A stretch of 64,000 nucleotides of DNA from Hyphomonadaceae bacterium TMED5 (GCA_002173095.1 NHBK01000009.1:496001-560000), one strand, 5' to 3'; positions 26,040 to 35,616 are shown, numbered from the stretch's first letter. Numbers and translations: made by a program. Notes: generated by a model from the letters alone, not told the origin.

Positions 26040-26098
26040 TAAGTTCTCCCCAAGAACGATACAAATTAGTCCGTCGTCGATTTTTTTTAACGTACGGC

Positions 26099-26116
26099 TC
26101 AGGTGAGGTAACCTGA
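26099..26116. promoter_or_regulatory. Inverted repeat TCAGGT-N6-ACCTGA in the ccr-ecm region
   Basis: Perfect 6-bp arms at 26099-26104 and 26111-26116 lie 60 bp upstream of the ccr start in the region shared with ecm. A second pair, GCAATA (26154-26159) and TATTGC (26175-26180), sits nearer the middle. Either could be an operator coordinating the two pathway genes; no regulator gene is adjacent. Confidence 0.45.
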
Positions 26117-26314
26117 CCGATGAAGGGAAAGAGTCAAGAGGCTTTGCTGCGCCGCAATATTTTTTCCGGAGGGCTATTGCTCAAATCCCCGTAATAACGG
26201 CGCATTAAGCATAAATATTTCAGTTCTTGGCCGAAAGTACGAGCCTTCAACCCCTCAGATTGTGTTGCATTGCACACATTGGTGAGGTTATCTGGCGGGC
26301 GGGAGAAACAAAAA

Positions 26315-28309
26315 ATGACTGAGACGCCATACCAACACGCGCCGGACAGGCCGTGGATTTTCCGTACTTATGCAGGCCATTCAACGGCTGCAGAATCGAA
26401 TGTGCTGTATCGTAAAAACCTGGCTAAGGGACAGACCGGGCTTTCGATTGCGTTCGACCTTCCAACCCAGACTGCCTATGACGCCGACCACGTGCTTTCA
26501 CGTGGTGAAGTGGGCAAAGTGGGTGTGCCGATTGGCCATCTGGGCGATATGCGTACGCTGTTCGACCAGATTCCGGTCGCGGAAATGAACACATCCATGA
26601 CGATTAACGCGCCGGCCGCCTGGCTGCTCGCGCTTTACGTCGCTCTTGCTGATGAGCAGGGCGCTGACCGTAAGGCACTGCGCGGTACGACGCAGAACGA
26701 CATTATCAAGGAATATTTGTCGCGCGGCACCTATGTGTTCCCGCCAAAACCAAGCATGCGCCTGATCGCAGATATGGTGAGCTGGTGTTACACCGAGACG
26801 CCGAAATGGAACCCGCTGAATGTGTGTTCCTACCACCTTCAGGAAGCCGGTGCGACGCCGGAACAGGAACTGGCCTATGCGCTGGCCACGGCTTGTGCAG
26901 TGCTCGACGCCACCAAGGAAGGCGGGCAGGTGCCGGATGAAGATTTCGCCATTGTATATGGCCGTATTTCTTTCTTCGTGAATGCGGGCGTGAAGTTCGT
27001 CACCGAGCTTTGTAAAATGCGCGCCTTTGTGGATTTGTGGGAAGAAATCGGGCGCACGCGTTATGGCGTGACGGACGAGAAATCCCTGCGCTTCCGCTAT
27101 GGCGTTCAGGTGAACTCACTCGGCCTGACAGAGCCTCAGCCAGAAAACAACGTCTATCGTATTCTCATCGAGGCATTGGCCGTGACGCTGTCCAAGCGCG
27201 CGCGATGCCGTGCGCTTCAGCTTCCAGCATGGAACGAAGCGATGGGCCTGCCGCGTCCATGGGACCAGCAATGGTCACTGCGCCTGCAGCAAATTCTCGC
27301 TTATGAGACTGACCTTCTCGAGTTTGAAGACCTGTTTGACGGCAGCCATGTCATCGAAGGCAAGACAAATGAGCTGGCCGAAAAAGCCCGCAAAGAGCTT
27401 GCAAAGATCGACGATATGGGCGGAGCTGTTGATGCTGTAGAGTATATGAAAGCTCAGCTGGTTGAGAGCCAGCGTCAACGCGTTGCTGGCATTGAAAGCG
27501 GCGATCACATGGTGGTGGGTGTCAATGCGTATAAGGAGACAGAGGAGAGCCCGCTCTCTGCTGGCGAGAAGAGTATTCAGAAAGTTGACCCGCTTCTGGA
27601 GGCGGAGACGGTTGCGAAACTTAAGGCGTGGCGCTCGGCGCGCGAATCAAAGGCGGCCGACTCAGCGCTAGAAGATCTGCGCTCTGCGGCCGTTGAAGGT
27701 CGCAATATGATGGAGCCTAGCATTGCCGCGGCGAAAGCCGGTGTCACCACGGGTGAGTGGGGCGGCGTTCTGCGTGAGGTCTTTGACCAGTATCGCGGTC
27801 CGACGGGTGTTTCACTGGTTCTGTCTGCTGATCCTGAATCCAAGGAAGCCGAAATCAAAGCCGAGGTTGAGCGCGTGTCTGAGATTCTCGGTCGCACACT
27901 GACCTATGTTCTGGGCAAGCCGGGCCTTGATGGCCACTCAAACGGCGCAGAACAGATCGCTTCCAAAGCCCGCGAAGTCGGTATGAATGTCCGCTATGAC
28001 GGTATCCGCTTCACGCCGGAAGAGATTGTCCGCCAGGCTGTAGAGGAAAAAGCGCACGTTGTGGGCTTGTCCATTCTGTCTGGTAGCCATGTCGATCTGG
28101 TGCGTGATGTTGCAGCCCGTATGCGTGAGGCTGGCATTGGCCATATCCCTCTCGTTGTGGGCGGCATTATTCCCCCGGAAGACGAGCTTGTATTAAAACA
28201 AGTTGGTGTTACACGTGTTTATACGCCAAAGGATTACAAGCTTAACGAAATCATGGCAGATGTCGTGTCTATCGTTGAGAAGAATGCAGGCGAGCTTGAA
28301 AACGCCTGA
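26315..28309 (+). CDS. ecm: Ethylmalonyl-CoA mutase
   Basis: Start at ATG 26315, with GGGAGA 8 bp upstream; an earlier in-frame ATG adds an unrelated leader. The 664-residue protein has the mutase TIM barrel (FRTYAGHSTAAESN, FDLPTQTAYDAD, NTSMTINAPAAW) and a C-terminal B12 domain with DGHSNG (His541, lower axial ligand). Length and the absence of the N-terminal extension of methylmalonyl-CoA mutase, together with adjacency to ccr, indicate the ethylmalonyl-CoA mutase (MeaA) branch. It converts (2R)-ethylmalonyl-CoA to (2S)-methylsuccinyl-CoA. An intrinsic terminator follows. Confidence 0.94.
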   Translation: MTETPYQHAPDRPWIFRTYAGHSTAAESNVLYRKNLAKGQTGLSIAFDLPTQTAYDADHVLSRGEVGKVGVPIGHLGDMRTLFDQIPVAEMNTSMTINAPAAWLLALYVALADEQGADRKALRGTTQNDIIKEYLSRGTYVFPPKPSMRLIADMVSWCYTETPKWNPLNVCSYHLQEAGATPEQELAYALATACAVLDATKEGGQVPDEDFAIVYGRISFFVNAGVKFVTELCKMRAFVDLWEEIGRTRYGVTDEKSLRFRYGVQVNSLGLTEPQPENNVYRILIEALAVTLSKRARCRALQLPAWNEAMGLPRPWDQQWSLRLQQILAYETDLLEFEDLFDGSHVIEGKTNELAEKARKELAKIDDMGGAVDAVEYMKAQLVESQRQRVAGIESGDHMVVGVNAYKETEESPLSAGEKSIQKVDPLLEAETVAKLKAWRSARESKAADSALEDLRSAAVEGRNMMEPSIAAAKAGVTTGEWGGVLREVFDQYRGPTGVSLVLSADPESKEAEIKAEVERVSEILGRTLTYVLGKPGLDGHSNGAEQIASKAREVGMNVRYDGIRFTPEEIVRQAVEEKAHVVGLSILSGSHVDLVRDVAARMREAGIGHIPLVVGGIIPPEDELVLKQVGVTRVYTPKDYKLNEIMADVVSIVEKNAGELENA

Positions 28310-28353
28310 TTGAGCATACGGTTTCCGGGGAGGAAACGTCCGGAAAGCATAAG

Positions 28354-28384
28354 AAGCCCACCCAATGTAGGTGGGCTTTTTTAT
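28354..28384 (+). terminator. Intrinsic terminator after ecm
   Basis: Stem AAGCCCACC (28354-28362) and GGTGGGCTT (28370-28378) with a 7-nt loop and a six-T tract that runs to the stop of the convergent SDR gene. Confidence 0.9.
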
Positions 28385-29130
28385 TAGCTGTTTACCGCAT
28401 CAAAAGTCTGCGCATAACGCCCTTCAGCTTCCGCAAATCGTTGGAAGTGGACGCGCTTAACGAGAATTTCGTCGGGCACTGTTTCGGCCGACATAATCTC
28501 CACGACTTCTTCTGTGAAGTCGGCCAACGGCATCGCCATTTCCCGTTCTGACTGGCCGGGTGTCAGTTCTGTTGCCACCATTGGAGGTGCCAGTTCGTGA
28601 ACCCGGACATGGGTGTTTCGAAGCTGATAGCGCCAGGACTGGCTGAGCGAATGGATCGCTGCCTTGGTTGCCGAATAGACTGGATTTGAGGCCTTGGGAA
28701 CAAACGCCAGACCTGAGGATACAGTCACAAGTGCGGCTTCGGGTCTGGATCGCAGTTGAGGAATAAAAGCTGCAGCCAGATCAATCACAGCGCTCAGGTT
28801 TGTGGAGATCGTGCGCTTCGCGCTGTCGAGAGATACCGGATCGGCGGTGTAATCTTCGTCTTCCATAATCCCTGCATTCAGAATGACAGCATCAAGGTCT
28901 GGATGGTCGTTCAGAACGCGCTCGATAAACGCCTTTAACGATGTCTGGTCGGCCACATCGAGACTGTAGCCATGCATTTCAGGATTGCGGTCGAGTGTAT
29001 CTTTCAGCGATTCTGGCTTGCGGCCGGTAATGAGCAGTTGATTGCCTTTAGCTTGAAGGGCTTCAGCGAGCGCTTCGCCAATGCCCGAATTGCCTCCAGT
29101 GATCAGAATTTTTTTGTTGGTGAAGTTCAT
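28384..29130 (-). CDS. SDR-family oxidoreductase (DltE-like)
   Basis: Start placed at ATG 29130 with an AAAGGTG site; longer in-frame extensions are unsupported. The 248-residue protein is a classical short-chain dehydrogenase: TGGNSGIG cofactor loop (about 11-18), NAGI at the fourth strand, and the catalytic Tyr-x-x-x-Lys as YSATK preceded by Ser residues in TVSSGLAF. It should be an NAD(P)-dependent oxidoreductase; the substrate is unknown. It is divergent from an HxlR regulator gene, a common pairing in which the regulator senses a reactive or toxic compound the enzyme removes. Confidence 0.88.
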   Translation of the reverse strand: MNFTNKKILITGGNSGIGEALAEALQAKGNQLLITGRKPESLKDTLDRNPEMHGYSLDVADQTSLKAFIERVLNDHPDLDAVILNAGIMEDEDYTADPVSLDSAKRTISTNLSAVIDLAAAFIPQLRSRPEAALVTVSSGLAFVPKASNPVYSATKAAIHSLSQSWRYQLRNTHVRVHELAPPMVATELTPGQSEREMAMPLADFTEEVVEIMSAETVPDEILVKRVHFQRFAEAEGRYAQTFDAVNS

Positions 29131-29173
29131 GAGTGACACCTTTCGATAACTCTGGCGACACATGAGTTTCTTG

Positions 29174-29222
29174 GTATAATTTAGAAAGTAGGCACCCAAA
29201 AGAATTATACTTACCCAAAAGA
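29174..29222. promoter_or_regulatory. Candidate HxlR operator region
   Basis: Perfect 8-bp arms GTATAATT (29174-29181) and AATTATAC (29203-29210) are 21 bp apart in the 104-bp divergent gap. A direct repeat ACCCAAAAGA occurs at 29194-29203 and 29213-29222. These flank the likely promoters of the SDR and HxlR genes and are the obvious place for the regulator to bind. Confidence 0.55.
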
Positions 29223-29234
29223 GAGTGTATTGAA

Positions 29235-29633
29235 TTGTCTAAGGAAAAACTTCGAGCAGAATTGAAGGCAATTCCGAATCCGGACCCTGAACTGGATCGG
29301 CTGGTCACGGAAATCATTGGTCGCGTGGCTGACAAATGGACAATGCTGCTGATCGAAATTCTGACAGAAAAGGGGGAATGCAGGTTCGGTGAACTTGGCC
29401 GTGCCTGTGAAGGAATCAGTCAGAAAATGCTGACCCAGACGCTTCGGGCAATGGAGCGTGACGGGCTGGTGACGCGGACCGTGTTTCCTGTTGTCCCGCC
29501 CAAAGTGGTCTATGAACTCACTGAGTTGGGGCTTGGGCTCAGCAAGGCGTTTTGCAGTGTCTGGATCTGGGCCGAGGAGAATCGGGAGGCAATCACGCGC
29601 GCCCGTAGCGATTACGAAACGCGCGAGACCTGA
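29235..29633 (+). CDS. HxlR-family regulator
   Basis: A 132-residue winged-helix protein. TTG at 29235 is the best start: no ATG or GTG is in frame nearby and AAAGAGAG lies 10 bp upstream. The family core is seen as GRVADKWTMLLIEIL, RFGELGRACEGISQKMLTQTLRAMERDGLVTR and YELTELGLGL. HxlR/MarR-like proteins respond to formaldehyde, quinones or disulfide stress. It probably controls the divergent SDR gene and itself. It converges on the MFS gene with a 9-bp gap. Confidence 0.88.
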   Translation: MSKEKLRAELKAIPNPDPELDRLVTEIIGRVADKWTMLLIEILTEKGECRFGELGRACEGISQKMLTQTLRAMERDGLVTRTVFPVVPPKVVYELTELGLGLSKAFCSVWIWAEENREAITRARSDYETRET

Positions 29634-29642
29634 TCACTCACT

Positions 29643-30887
29643 TTATGCCTTGTCTGGTGTCTCGTCTTCGCCAGAAGAGAACAGCTTACCCTTCTCCGTG
29701 AGGAGAACGATGATCAGCGTCATCAGACCAAGCCCGACATAGCCGGTGACAACAGGGATAAGCGTGCCGTCAAACTGGTGCGCGATGAACCCGCCAATAG
29801 AGGCGGCCATGGTAGTGGTCGCAAAGCCCAACAGGCCAGATGCCACGCCTGCGATTCGGCCCAGAGGCTCCATCGCCATGGAATTGAAGTTCGGGCCGAT
29901 AAAGCCGAAATTCATGAAAATCAGGGCGAACAGGATCATGAAGACGATCAGATTCGGTCCAAAGAAATGAACCGCTCCGAGCAGCAAAATGCTGAAGAAG
30001 GAGAAGCCAAACACGGCTGCATGCGAGATGCGTCTCTGCCCCAGTCTCTCAACCATGCGGGAGTTGGTGAAATTCGCAAGGCTGAGGGCCGCTGCGGGGA
30101 TCGCAAAGCAATAGACGAAAATGTCCGGACGCTCGAACACATCGTTGAAGATCTGTTCTGAGGACGACACAAACGCAAACAGCGCACCGAAAATAATGCC
30201 GCTGGCCAGAACATAGCCAAGTGCAATACGCGTCTGGAACACGGTTTTATAAGCGTTCAGAACAGAAGCCGGGTCGATCGGCGTACATTTCTCTGGTGGT
30301 CGTGTTTCCGGCAAGCGGAAGAAGGACCAGACGAGCATGATAAAGCCGCCCGCAGCCAGAACGCTGAACGTGCTCTGCCAGACATGGAAGATATAGAGGA
30401 TTTGCTGGCCCAGCATAGGCGCCAGGATCGGCACAACCATGAAGACCGTCATGACCAGAGACATGATGCGCGCCATGCCGCGCCCCACATAAAGGTCGCG
30501 CACAACACTGGTCGCAATCACGCGCGTACCGCCGGAGGCAATGCCGTGGCAGAAGCGCCAGATCAGGAATGAAGTGAAGTCCTGCGCCAGAGTACAGCCA
30601 ATGCTGAAAAGGACGTAGGCAATGAGAACGCCGGTAAGAACGCGCTTTCGGCCAAATCTGTCGGTTACAGGCCCCCAGACGAGCTGGGACAGCCCGAAGC
30701 CGAACATATAGACCACAACGATCAGCTGCGCGTCATTGGCAGACGGTGCCCGAAGCGCCGTTCCGATTTCTGACATAGCCGGCAGCATGACATCGATGGC
30801 CAGCGCGTTCAGCGCCATCAGGCAGGCCGTCATTGCTACGAATTCTGGGGTGGAAATTTTAAGCGAAGGAGGTGACGCAGTAGACAT
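29643..30887 (-). CDS. MFS drug exporter, Bcr/CflA type
   Basis: A 414-residue, 12-helix major facilitator. The loop 2-3 signature is present as GPVTDRFGRKRV (about 72-83), and the stretches DVMLPAM and RVIATSVVRDLYVGR match the Bcr/CflA drug-proton antiporter family. It should export toxic small molecules such as bicyclomycin, chloramphenicol or others; actual specificity is unknown. It is separated from the divergent trhO by 207 bp with no other recognisable feature. Confidence 0.88.
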   Translation of the reverse strand: MSTASPPSLKISTPEFVAMTACLMALNALAIDVMLPAMSEIGTALRAPSANDAQLIVVVYMFGFGLSQLVWGPVTDRFGRKRVLTGVLIAYVLFSIGCTLAQDFTSFLIWRFCHGIASGGTRVIATSVVRDLYVGRGMARIMSLVMTVFMVVPILAPMLGQQILYIFHVWQSTFSVLAAGGFIMLVWSFFRLPETRPPEKCTPIDPASVLNAYKTVFQTRIALGYVLASGIIFGALFAFVSSSEQIFNDVFERPDIFVYCFAIPAAALSLANFTNSRMVERLGQRRISHAAVFGFSFFSILLLGAVHFFGPNLIVFMILFALIFMNFGFIGPNFNSMAMEPLGRIAGVASGLLGFATTTMAASIGGFIAHQFDGTLIPVVTGYVGLGLMTLIIVLLTEKGKLFSSGEDETPDKA

Positions 30888-31094
30888 GCGGTTTCGCTAT
30901 TCCTTTTTCCGCCAATAGGGAACCAAAAAGAGTACGCTAGCACGTATTTGGAAAACTCTTCTGACAAGCCGGTAATTTTGATCGCCTGACGAAAAATAAT
31001 ACCTTTGCGAAACACGTAATTCTTCGCCTTGGAGCTGCGATGGCCCAATTTGTCGCCTTGCCGAGATAGCCCTGTTTGAGATATTGCGCAGCTC

Positions 31095-32081
31095 ATGGCC
31101 CATTATACCGTTGCAGCACTCTATAAATTCACCCCGTTTCCTGACTTTGAAAGCTGGCAGGAAAAGATCCGCGCGCGCGCTGATGAGCTTAAAGCCTGTG
31201 GGTCTCTGCTGATCGCCAGCGAAGGCATTAACGGCACGATTGCCTGCCCGACTGAGGCGGCGATGGGGGAGATGATTGCCTATCTTCAGGCCATCCCGGC
31301 TATTGGTCAGCTGGAAGTGAAATACTCCCACGCGGATGCGCAGCCTTTCAAGCGCATGAAAGTGCGTCTGAAAGAAGAGATTGTGCGCATGGGCGTGCCG
31401 GGCATCGACCCGAACAAAACGGTTGGCACCTATGTAGAGCCGGAAGACTGGAATAAGCTGATTTCAGATCCGGATACGCTGGTCATCGATACACGCAACG
31501 ATTTCGAATTCGACATGGGTACGTTCAAGGGCGCGGTGGATCCGGAAACGAAAACCTTCCGCGAATTCCCTGCATGGGTGGATGAGCATGTTGGTCGTCC
31601 GGGCGAGCGAAACGCCAAGAAAATCGCTATGTTCTGCACGGGTGGCATTCGCTGTGAAAAGGCGACGGCCTATGTGAAAGAGCTCGGCCATGAGAATGTC
31701 TTCCACCTTAAAGGTGGCATTCTGAAATATCTGGAAGTCGTACCAGAAGAGGAAAGCCTGTGGCAGGGTGAATGCTTTGTCTTTGACGAACGCGTGGGCA
31801 TTAAGCACGGTCTCGAAATCGGCGAATATATCAGCTGCCATGCCTGTGGCCGGGGCGTCAGCCCTGAAGGTCAGAAGTCTGAGCATTATGTGCCGGGCGT
31901 CTCTTGCGATTATTGTCACGACAAATTTACCGAGAATGACAAAGAGCGCTTCCGTCAGCGCCAGCTTCAGCTGGAACTGGCGCGCAAGCGCGGTGAAGTG
32001 GCTATGGGCCCATCTGCGCAGCCAAAGGCAAAGCGTTTAGAGCGCGAACGCGCTGAACCACGGGATATAGAGGACATCTAG
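31095..32081 (+). CDS. trhO: tRNA uridine(34) hydroxylase, rhodanese fold
   Basis: A 328-residue protein of the YceA/TrhO family. It has an N-terminal acylphosphatase-like domain ([10 protein letters not shown]), then a rhodanese domain with the active-site Cys181 in [11 protein letters not shown], and a C-terminal zinc-binding-type segment with CHACG and CDYCH. TrhO uses oxygen to hydroxylate U34 of tRNAs, giving 5-hydroxyuridine for wobble decoding. The GST-like gene follows after 3 bp, so the two are cotranscribed. Confidence 0.93.
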   Translation: MAHYTVAALYKFTPFPDFESWQEKIRARADELKACGSLLIASEGINGTIACPTEAAMGEMIAYLQAIPAIGQLEVKYSHADAQPFKRMKVRLKEEIVRMGVPGIDPNKTVGTYVEPEDWNKLISDPDTLVIDTRNDFEFDMGTFKGAVDPETKTFREFPAWVDEHVGRPGERNAKKIAMFCTGGIRCEKATAYVKELGHENVFHLKGGILKYLEVVPEEESLWQGECFVFDERVGIKHGLEIGEYISCHACGRGVSPEGQKSEHYVPGVSCDYCHDKFTENDKERFRQRQLQLELARKRGEVAMGPSAQPKAKRLERERAEPRDIEDI

Positions 32082-32084
32082 TCC

Positions 32085-32741
32085 ATGTCCCGTCCTGTCC
32101 TTTATAGCTTTCGTCGCTGCCCTTATGCCATGCGGGCGCGGCTGGCCCTGCAGGCAAGCGGGCTTGAGGTGGAGCTTCGGGAAATTCACTTAAAGCATAA
32201 ACCGGCTGCCATGTTGGAAGCCTCCCCAAAGGGGACTGTTCCAGTTCTGGTGTTACCCGACAAAGTGCTGGAAGAGAGCCTTGATGTGGCCTTTTGGGCT
32301 TTGCGGGCGGCTGACCCGGAAGGCTGGCTGTCGCCCTGGCAGGAAAACCGTGACGCGGCGGATGCTTTGCTTGCCCGCAATGACGGTCCGTTCAAACACC
32401 ATCTGGACCGGTATAAATACGCCTCGCGCTATGAAGATGTGGATGCGAGCGAGCATCGCGCTGAAGGTCTGAAAGTGCTGGAAGACCTGAATGCCCGGCT
32501 TGAGAAGACTGGTTATCTGGGCGGTGAGTATTTCACTTTTCTGGATGCCGGTATCGCGCCTTTTGTGCGTCAGTTCCGCATTCCGGACAAAGACTGGTTT
32601 GATGATCTGCCCCTGCCTTCGCTGCTTAAATGGCTGCACGATTTCATGGAAAGTGAGCGGTTTGCAGGTGTGATGGCGAAATACAAGCTCTGGGAAAGTG
32701 GCTCTGAAGGCGTGACTTTCCCAAAGCCCGATCAGGTCTAG
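32085..32741 (+). CDS. Glutathione S-transferase-like protein
   Basis: A 218-residue protein with an N-terminal thioredoxin fold (LYSFRRCPYAMRARLAL, Cys12 at the active-site position) and the cis-Pro in KGTVPVLVLPD. The C-terminal helical GST domain has FTFLDAGIAPFVRQF. Substrate unknown. It is cotranscribed with trhO. Its stop overlaps that of the convergent DUF4198-like gene through a shared CTAG (32738-32741). Confidence 0.85.
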   Translation: MSRPVLYSFRRCPYAMRARLALQASGLEVELREIHLKHKPAAMLEASPKGTVPVLVLPDKVLEESLDVAFWALRAADPEGWLSPWQENRDAADALLARNDGPFKHHLDRYKYASRYEDVDASEHRAEGLKVLEDLNARLEKTGYLGGEYFTFLDAGIAPFVRQFRIPDKDWFDDLPLPSLLKWLHDFMESERFAGVMAKYKLWESGSEGVTFPKPDQV

Positions 32742-33538
32742 TCCAAGGCAAAGCTGAGGCTTGCAAAGCTGGTGGCGAAATCGGCGTTGTAGGCCGTTTC
32801 ATTCACCGACATGGCCCATGCGGCATGGATATACCAGTCGCCTGCGTCTGGCCGCTCCATCTCGATCATGCCTTGCTCATTGGTCCGGAGCTTTACTGGC
32901 TCCATCATTTCATCCGTTCTGTTGATGTGGAGTGTTGCGCCCTCAACAGGCAGTCCAAAATACAGCAGTTGAAACTGAAGGGTCTCGGAACATCCCGCGC
33001 CCGGGCTGGTCAGCGGCAGAATTTCCAGCACATGGCCCACCGGCTGGCTGATCGTTTCGACCCCACATGCCTCATCACCTTCTGGCAGGATGAGGGCTTT
33101 CAGAAACCGCGAATATACTTCGGTGCCAGGCGCCGCCAGATCGCCGTTTTCCAGACGTGAATCGAGTATGGGGGTGATGCCTTCCTCTGCTGCATAGGCA
33201 TTGAATGGCTCTGATGCGAGTTCGCTTCGGGACCGGAACGTCGTGAGAGACAAAATGGCAGGGCCTGTCAGCTCTGCGGGCAGGGGCAGGGGCTCACCCT
33301 GACGTGCAGACATCATCTCCGGTAAAAGAAAGCGTGTCCCATGAGCGGTGTGGAGGTTCAGAGATGAAAGTCTCGCCGCATCCAGCGCATAGTCGCCCAC
33401 ATCAGGGGCATGGCCCACAAATACGGATGCGGTCATCGCATGTGTTGTGTCATCCACTTCGATCCAGGCATCGTGTGCCTGTGCGGCGAGCTGCATGCAG
33501 GTGAGAGACAGGGCGGTCATGAGAGCTGTTCTGAACAT
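32738..33538 (-). CDS. Periplasmic DUF4198-like protein
   Basis: Start set at ATG 33538, giving 266 residues with a signal peptide (LAAQAHDAWIEV, cleavage near residue 20). The mature start HDAWIEV and the C-terminal beta domain with EGATLHINR, RTNEQGMIEMERPDAGDWYIHA fit the DUF4198 family, often annotated as nickel- or metal-uptake-associated. No metal transporter is adjacent. It is divergent from the DUF4331 gene over 142 bp, and the pair may respond to the same signal. Confidence 0.75.
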   Translation of the reverse strand: MFRTALMTALSLTCMQLAAQAHDAWIEVDDTTHAMTASVFVGHAPDVGDYALDAARLSSLNLHTAHGTRFLLPEMMSARQGEPLPLPAELTGPAILSLTTFRSRSELASEPFNAYAAEEGITPILDSRLENGDLAAPGTEVYSRFLKALILPEGDEACGVETISQPVGHVLEILPLTSPGAGCSETLQFQLLYFGLPVEGATLHINRTDEMMEPVKLRTNEQGMIEMERPDAGDWYIHAAWAMSVNETAYNADFATSFASLSFALD

Positions 33539-33680
33539 TCTGATTGGCCTTTTTGTTCGCAAATCTTCAGGAGTTACGTCGCCAATCAGAAAAAAGGTGC
33601 AGTTTTTTATAAACATGTGCACCCGATCCCGGAAACGGAACGTAACCGGAGTCTCACGATCTTTTTTACGGGAGCTCCAG

Positions 33681-35219
33681 ATGAGACTTAAACTTCTACT
33701 TATTACGGGCGCGGCGATGGCTGCGGGCATCACAGCTTACGCGTCCAGTCACCGCGAAGCGCCGGGTATTACCGAGCAGCCAAAGGTGGATGGCACCGAT
33801 TTTTATATGTTCCGCAGCTATGAGCCGGGGCGTGAGGACTATGTGACCTTCATTGCCAATTACCAGCCGCTTCAGGCGCCATATGGCGGGCCGAACTATT
33901 TCACCATGGACCCGGATGCGCTATATGAGATCCACATTGATACCGATGCGGATGCTGTTGAAGACCTGACCTTCCAGTTTGATTTCGACAATAATCTTTC
34001 CGACGGTACTGGCATTGCGCTGACCGTGGGCGGGGAAAGCGTTCCTGTTCCACTGCGCGCGATTGGTAATCCGGGATCGCAGGGCACGCTGAACGAGACC
34101 GAGAGCTATGAGTTGTTCATGGTGACGGGCGACCGCCGTACTGGCGAGCGCGTTTCGCTCGGCACATTCTCCAAGCCGTTTGACAATGCAGGCAATAAAA
34201 CCATTCCGGACTATCCGGGCTATGCCTCGCAATTTGTCTATCCGGTCTCTATTCCGGGCTGTTCCTCACAAGGTCAGGTGTTTGTAGGCCAGCGCGCCGA
34301 GGCATTCGCCGTTAATCTGGGCGCGATTTTCGACCTGGTGAACCTGGTGCCGATTGATGGCGACGTGCCGCTAAATGACAATGGCGATACCTTCCCGGGT
34401 GGCATTACGCAGGACCGGGCCAATGATGATCTGGTCGGTCAGGCCAATGTCACATCTCTGGCGATTGAAATTCCAATCGACTGTATTGATGACCCGGACA
34501 GTGACAGCATTATCGGTGGATGGACGACAGCGAGCCTGCCACAGGCTGAAATCGAAGATCCATCGCCAACCTATGAGCAGACCTCTTCTTATGGCGGGGC
34601 ATATGTTCAGCAGTCCCGTCTGTCAGCGCCATTGGTGAATGAAGTGGTGATCGGCCTTCCGGACAAGGATTTGTTCAACGCCGCCGAACCGACGCAGGAT
34701 AGTGCGCTGGCCACTTATGTGACCAACCCAACGCTTCCAGCCCTGCTCGATATTCTGTTCCGCGACGCTGTGAATGCTTCGCTCGGAACGAATATTGAAG
34801 ACCTGGCGCCAAGCAATTTCCCGCGCAATGACCTCGTCGCAGCCTTCCTTACGGGCATTGATGGGCTGAACCAGCCAGCCAATGTGGTCGGGTCTGAAAT
34901 GATGCGCCTCAATATGGCTATCCCGCCAACGGCGCGCGACGCGCAAAGCACGTTCGGCGTTGCAGGCGATGACCTTGCAGGCTTCCCGAATGGCAGACGT
35001 CCGGGAGATGACACGGTCGATATTGCGCTGCGTGTGGTGATGGGGGCGCTTTGCTATCCTGTACCAATTCAGGGTGAACCAACGGATCTGGGCCTGTGTA
35101 CACCGGAAGATGCACCTGTCGGAAATGTACCATTCACAGATGGTGCCCCGATCAGTGCCAGCGAGTTGCAGAACAGCTTCCCATACCTGAACGACCCTAT
35201 TCCGGGTGAAACAGGCTAG
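33681..35219 (+). CDS. DUF4331 secreted protein
   Basis: Start at ATG 33681, with GGGAG 6 bp upstream. The 512-residue product has a signal peptide ending near residue 21 and the DUF4331 hallmark SSHREAP right at the mature N-terminus, followed by GTDFYMFRSYEPGR and a long beta-rich domain. The family is widespread in secreted proteins of marine bacteria; its role is unknown. A small Pro/Thr-linker lipoprotein gene follows after 12 bp, so the two should be made together. Confidence 0.88.
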   Translation: MRLKLLLITGAAMAAGITAYASSHREAPGITEQPKVDGTDFYMFRSYEPGREDYVTFIANYQPLQAPYGGPNYFTMDPDALYEIHIDTDADAVEDLTFQFDFDNNLSDGTGIALTVGGESVPVPLRAIGNPGSQGTLNETESYELFMVTGDRRTGERVSLGTFSKPFDNAGNKTIPDYPGYASQFVYPVSIPGCSSQGQVFVGQRAEAFAVNLGAIFDLVNLVPIDGDVPLNDNGDTFPGGITQDRANDDLVGQANVTSLAIEIPIDCIDDPDSDSIIGGWTTASLPQAEIEDPSPTYEQTSSYGGAYVQQSRLSAPLVNEVVIGLPDKDLFNAAEPTQDSALATYVTNPTLPALLDILFRDAVNASLGTNIEDLAPSNFPRNDLVAAFLTGIDGLNQPANVVGSEMMRLNMAIPPTARDAQSTFGVAGDDLAGFPNGRRPGDDTVDIALRVVMGALCYPVPIQGEPTDLGLCTPEDAPVGNVPFTDGAPISASELQNSFPYLNDPIPGETG

Positions 35220-35231
35220 GAGGCGCACACC

Positions 35232-35576
35232 ATGACACACTCGCGAACACTTTTGCAGGTTTCAAAGGCGGCGCTGCTGACAGGTCTTCTGGGCGTTTCG
35301 CTGGCGGCCTGTTCCGGAGGCGGGTCTGACAACTCGCCATTCCCGACACCAACGCCGGGGCCGACAGCCACGCCGACCCCTACGCCTACGCCGACGCCAA
35401 CATCGCCGCCGCCTCCGCCGCCACCCGTGCCGGCAAGTCAGGCTGCATCACAGCTCGGCTCCGGGTTCAATATGGCTTACACCGAGCCCCCGCTCGGAAC
35501 GCCGTATGACGCAGATCAGCTTAGCATTGCGGAGCTGACGGCGCAGGTCGATCCAATCGACATTACAAACCCATAG
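35232..35576 (+). CDS. Small lipoprotein with Pro-Thr linker
   Basis: A 114-residue protein with a lipobox SLAAC (Cys27), Ser/Gly-rich start, then a Pro-Thr tract and a Pro run (about residues 38-66), ending in a 45-residue segment TEPPLGTPYDADQL. AGGAGG lies upstream of ATG 35232. It is coupled to the DUF4331 gene. The same Cys-Gly/Ser-(Pro-Thr)n design occurs at the N-terminus of the DUF1800 protein encoded at 39-41 kb. Function unknown; it may anchor or accompany the DUF4331 protein at the outer membrane. Confidence 0.75.
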   Translation: MTHSRTLLQVSKAALLTGLLGVSLAACSGGGSDNSPFPTPTPGPTATPTPTPTPTPTSPPPPPPPVPASQAASQLGSGFNMAYTEPPLGTPYDADQLSIAELTAQVDPIDITNP

Positions 35577-35616
35577 CCAGAGTGAGGGGCGGGCCCAGCC
35601 TCTCAATCCGGCAAAG

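Noticed and set aside
35346-35425. Repetitive CCGACGCC-type stretch, considered as CRISPR or VNTR
   Set aside because: It encodes the Pro-Thr linker of a lipoprotein in frame; units are 6 bp and there are no spacers. The similar tract near 40730-40795 is explained the same way.
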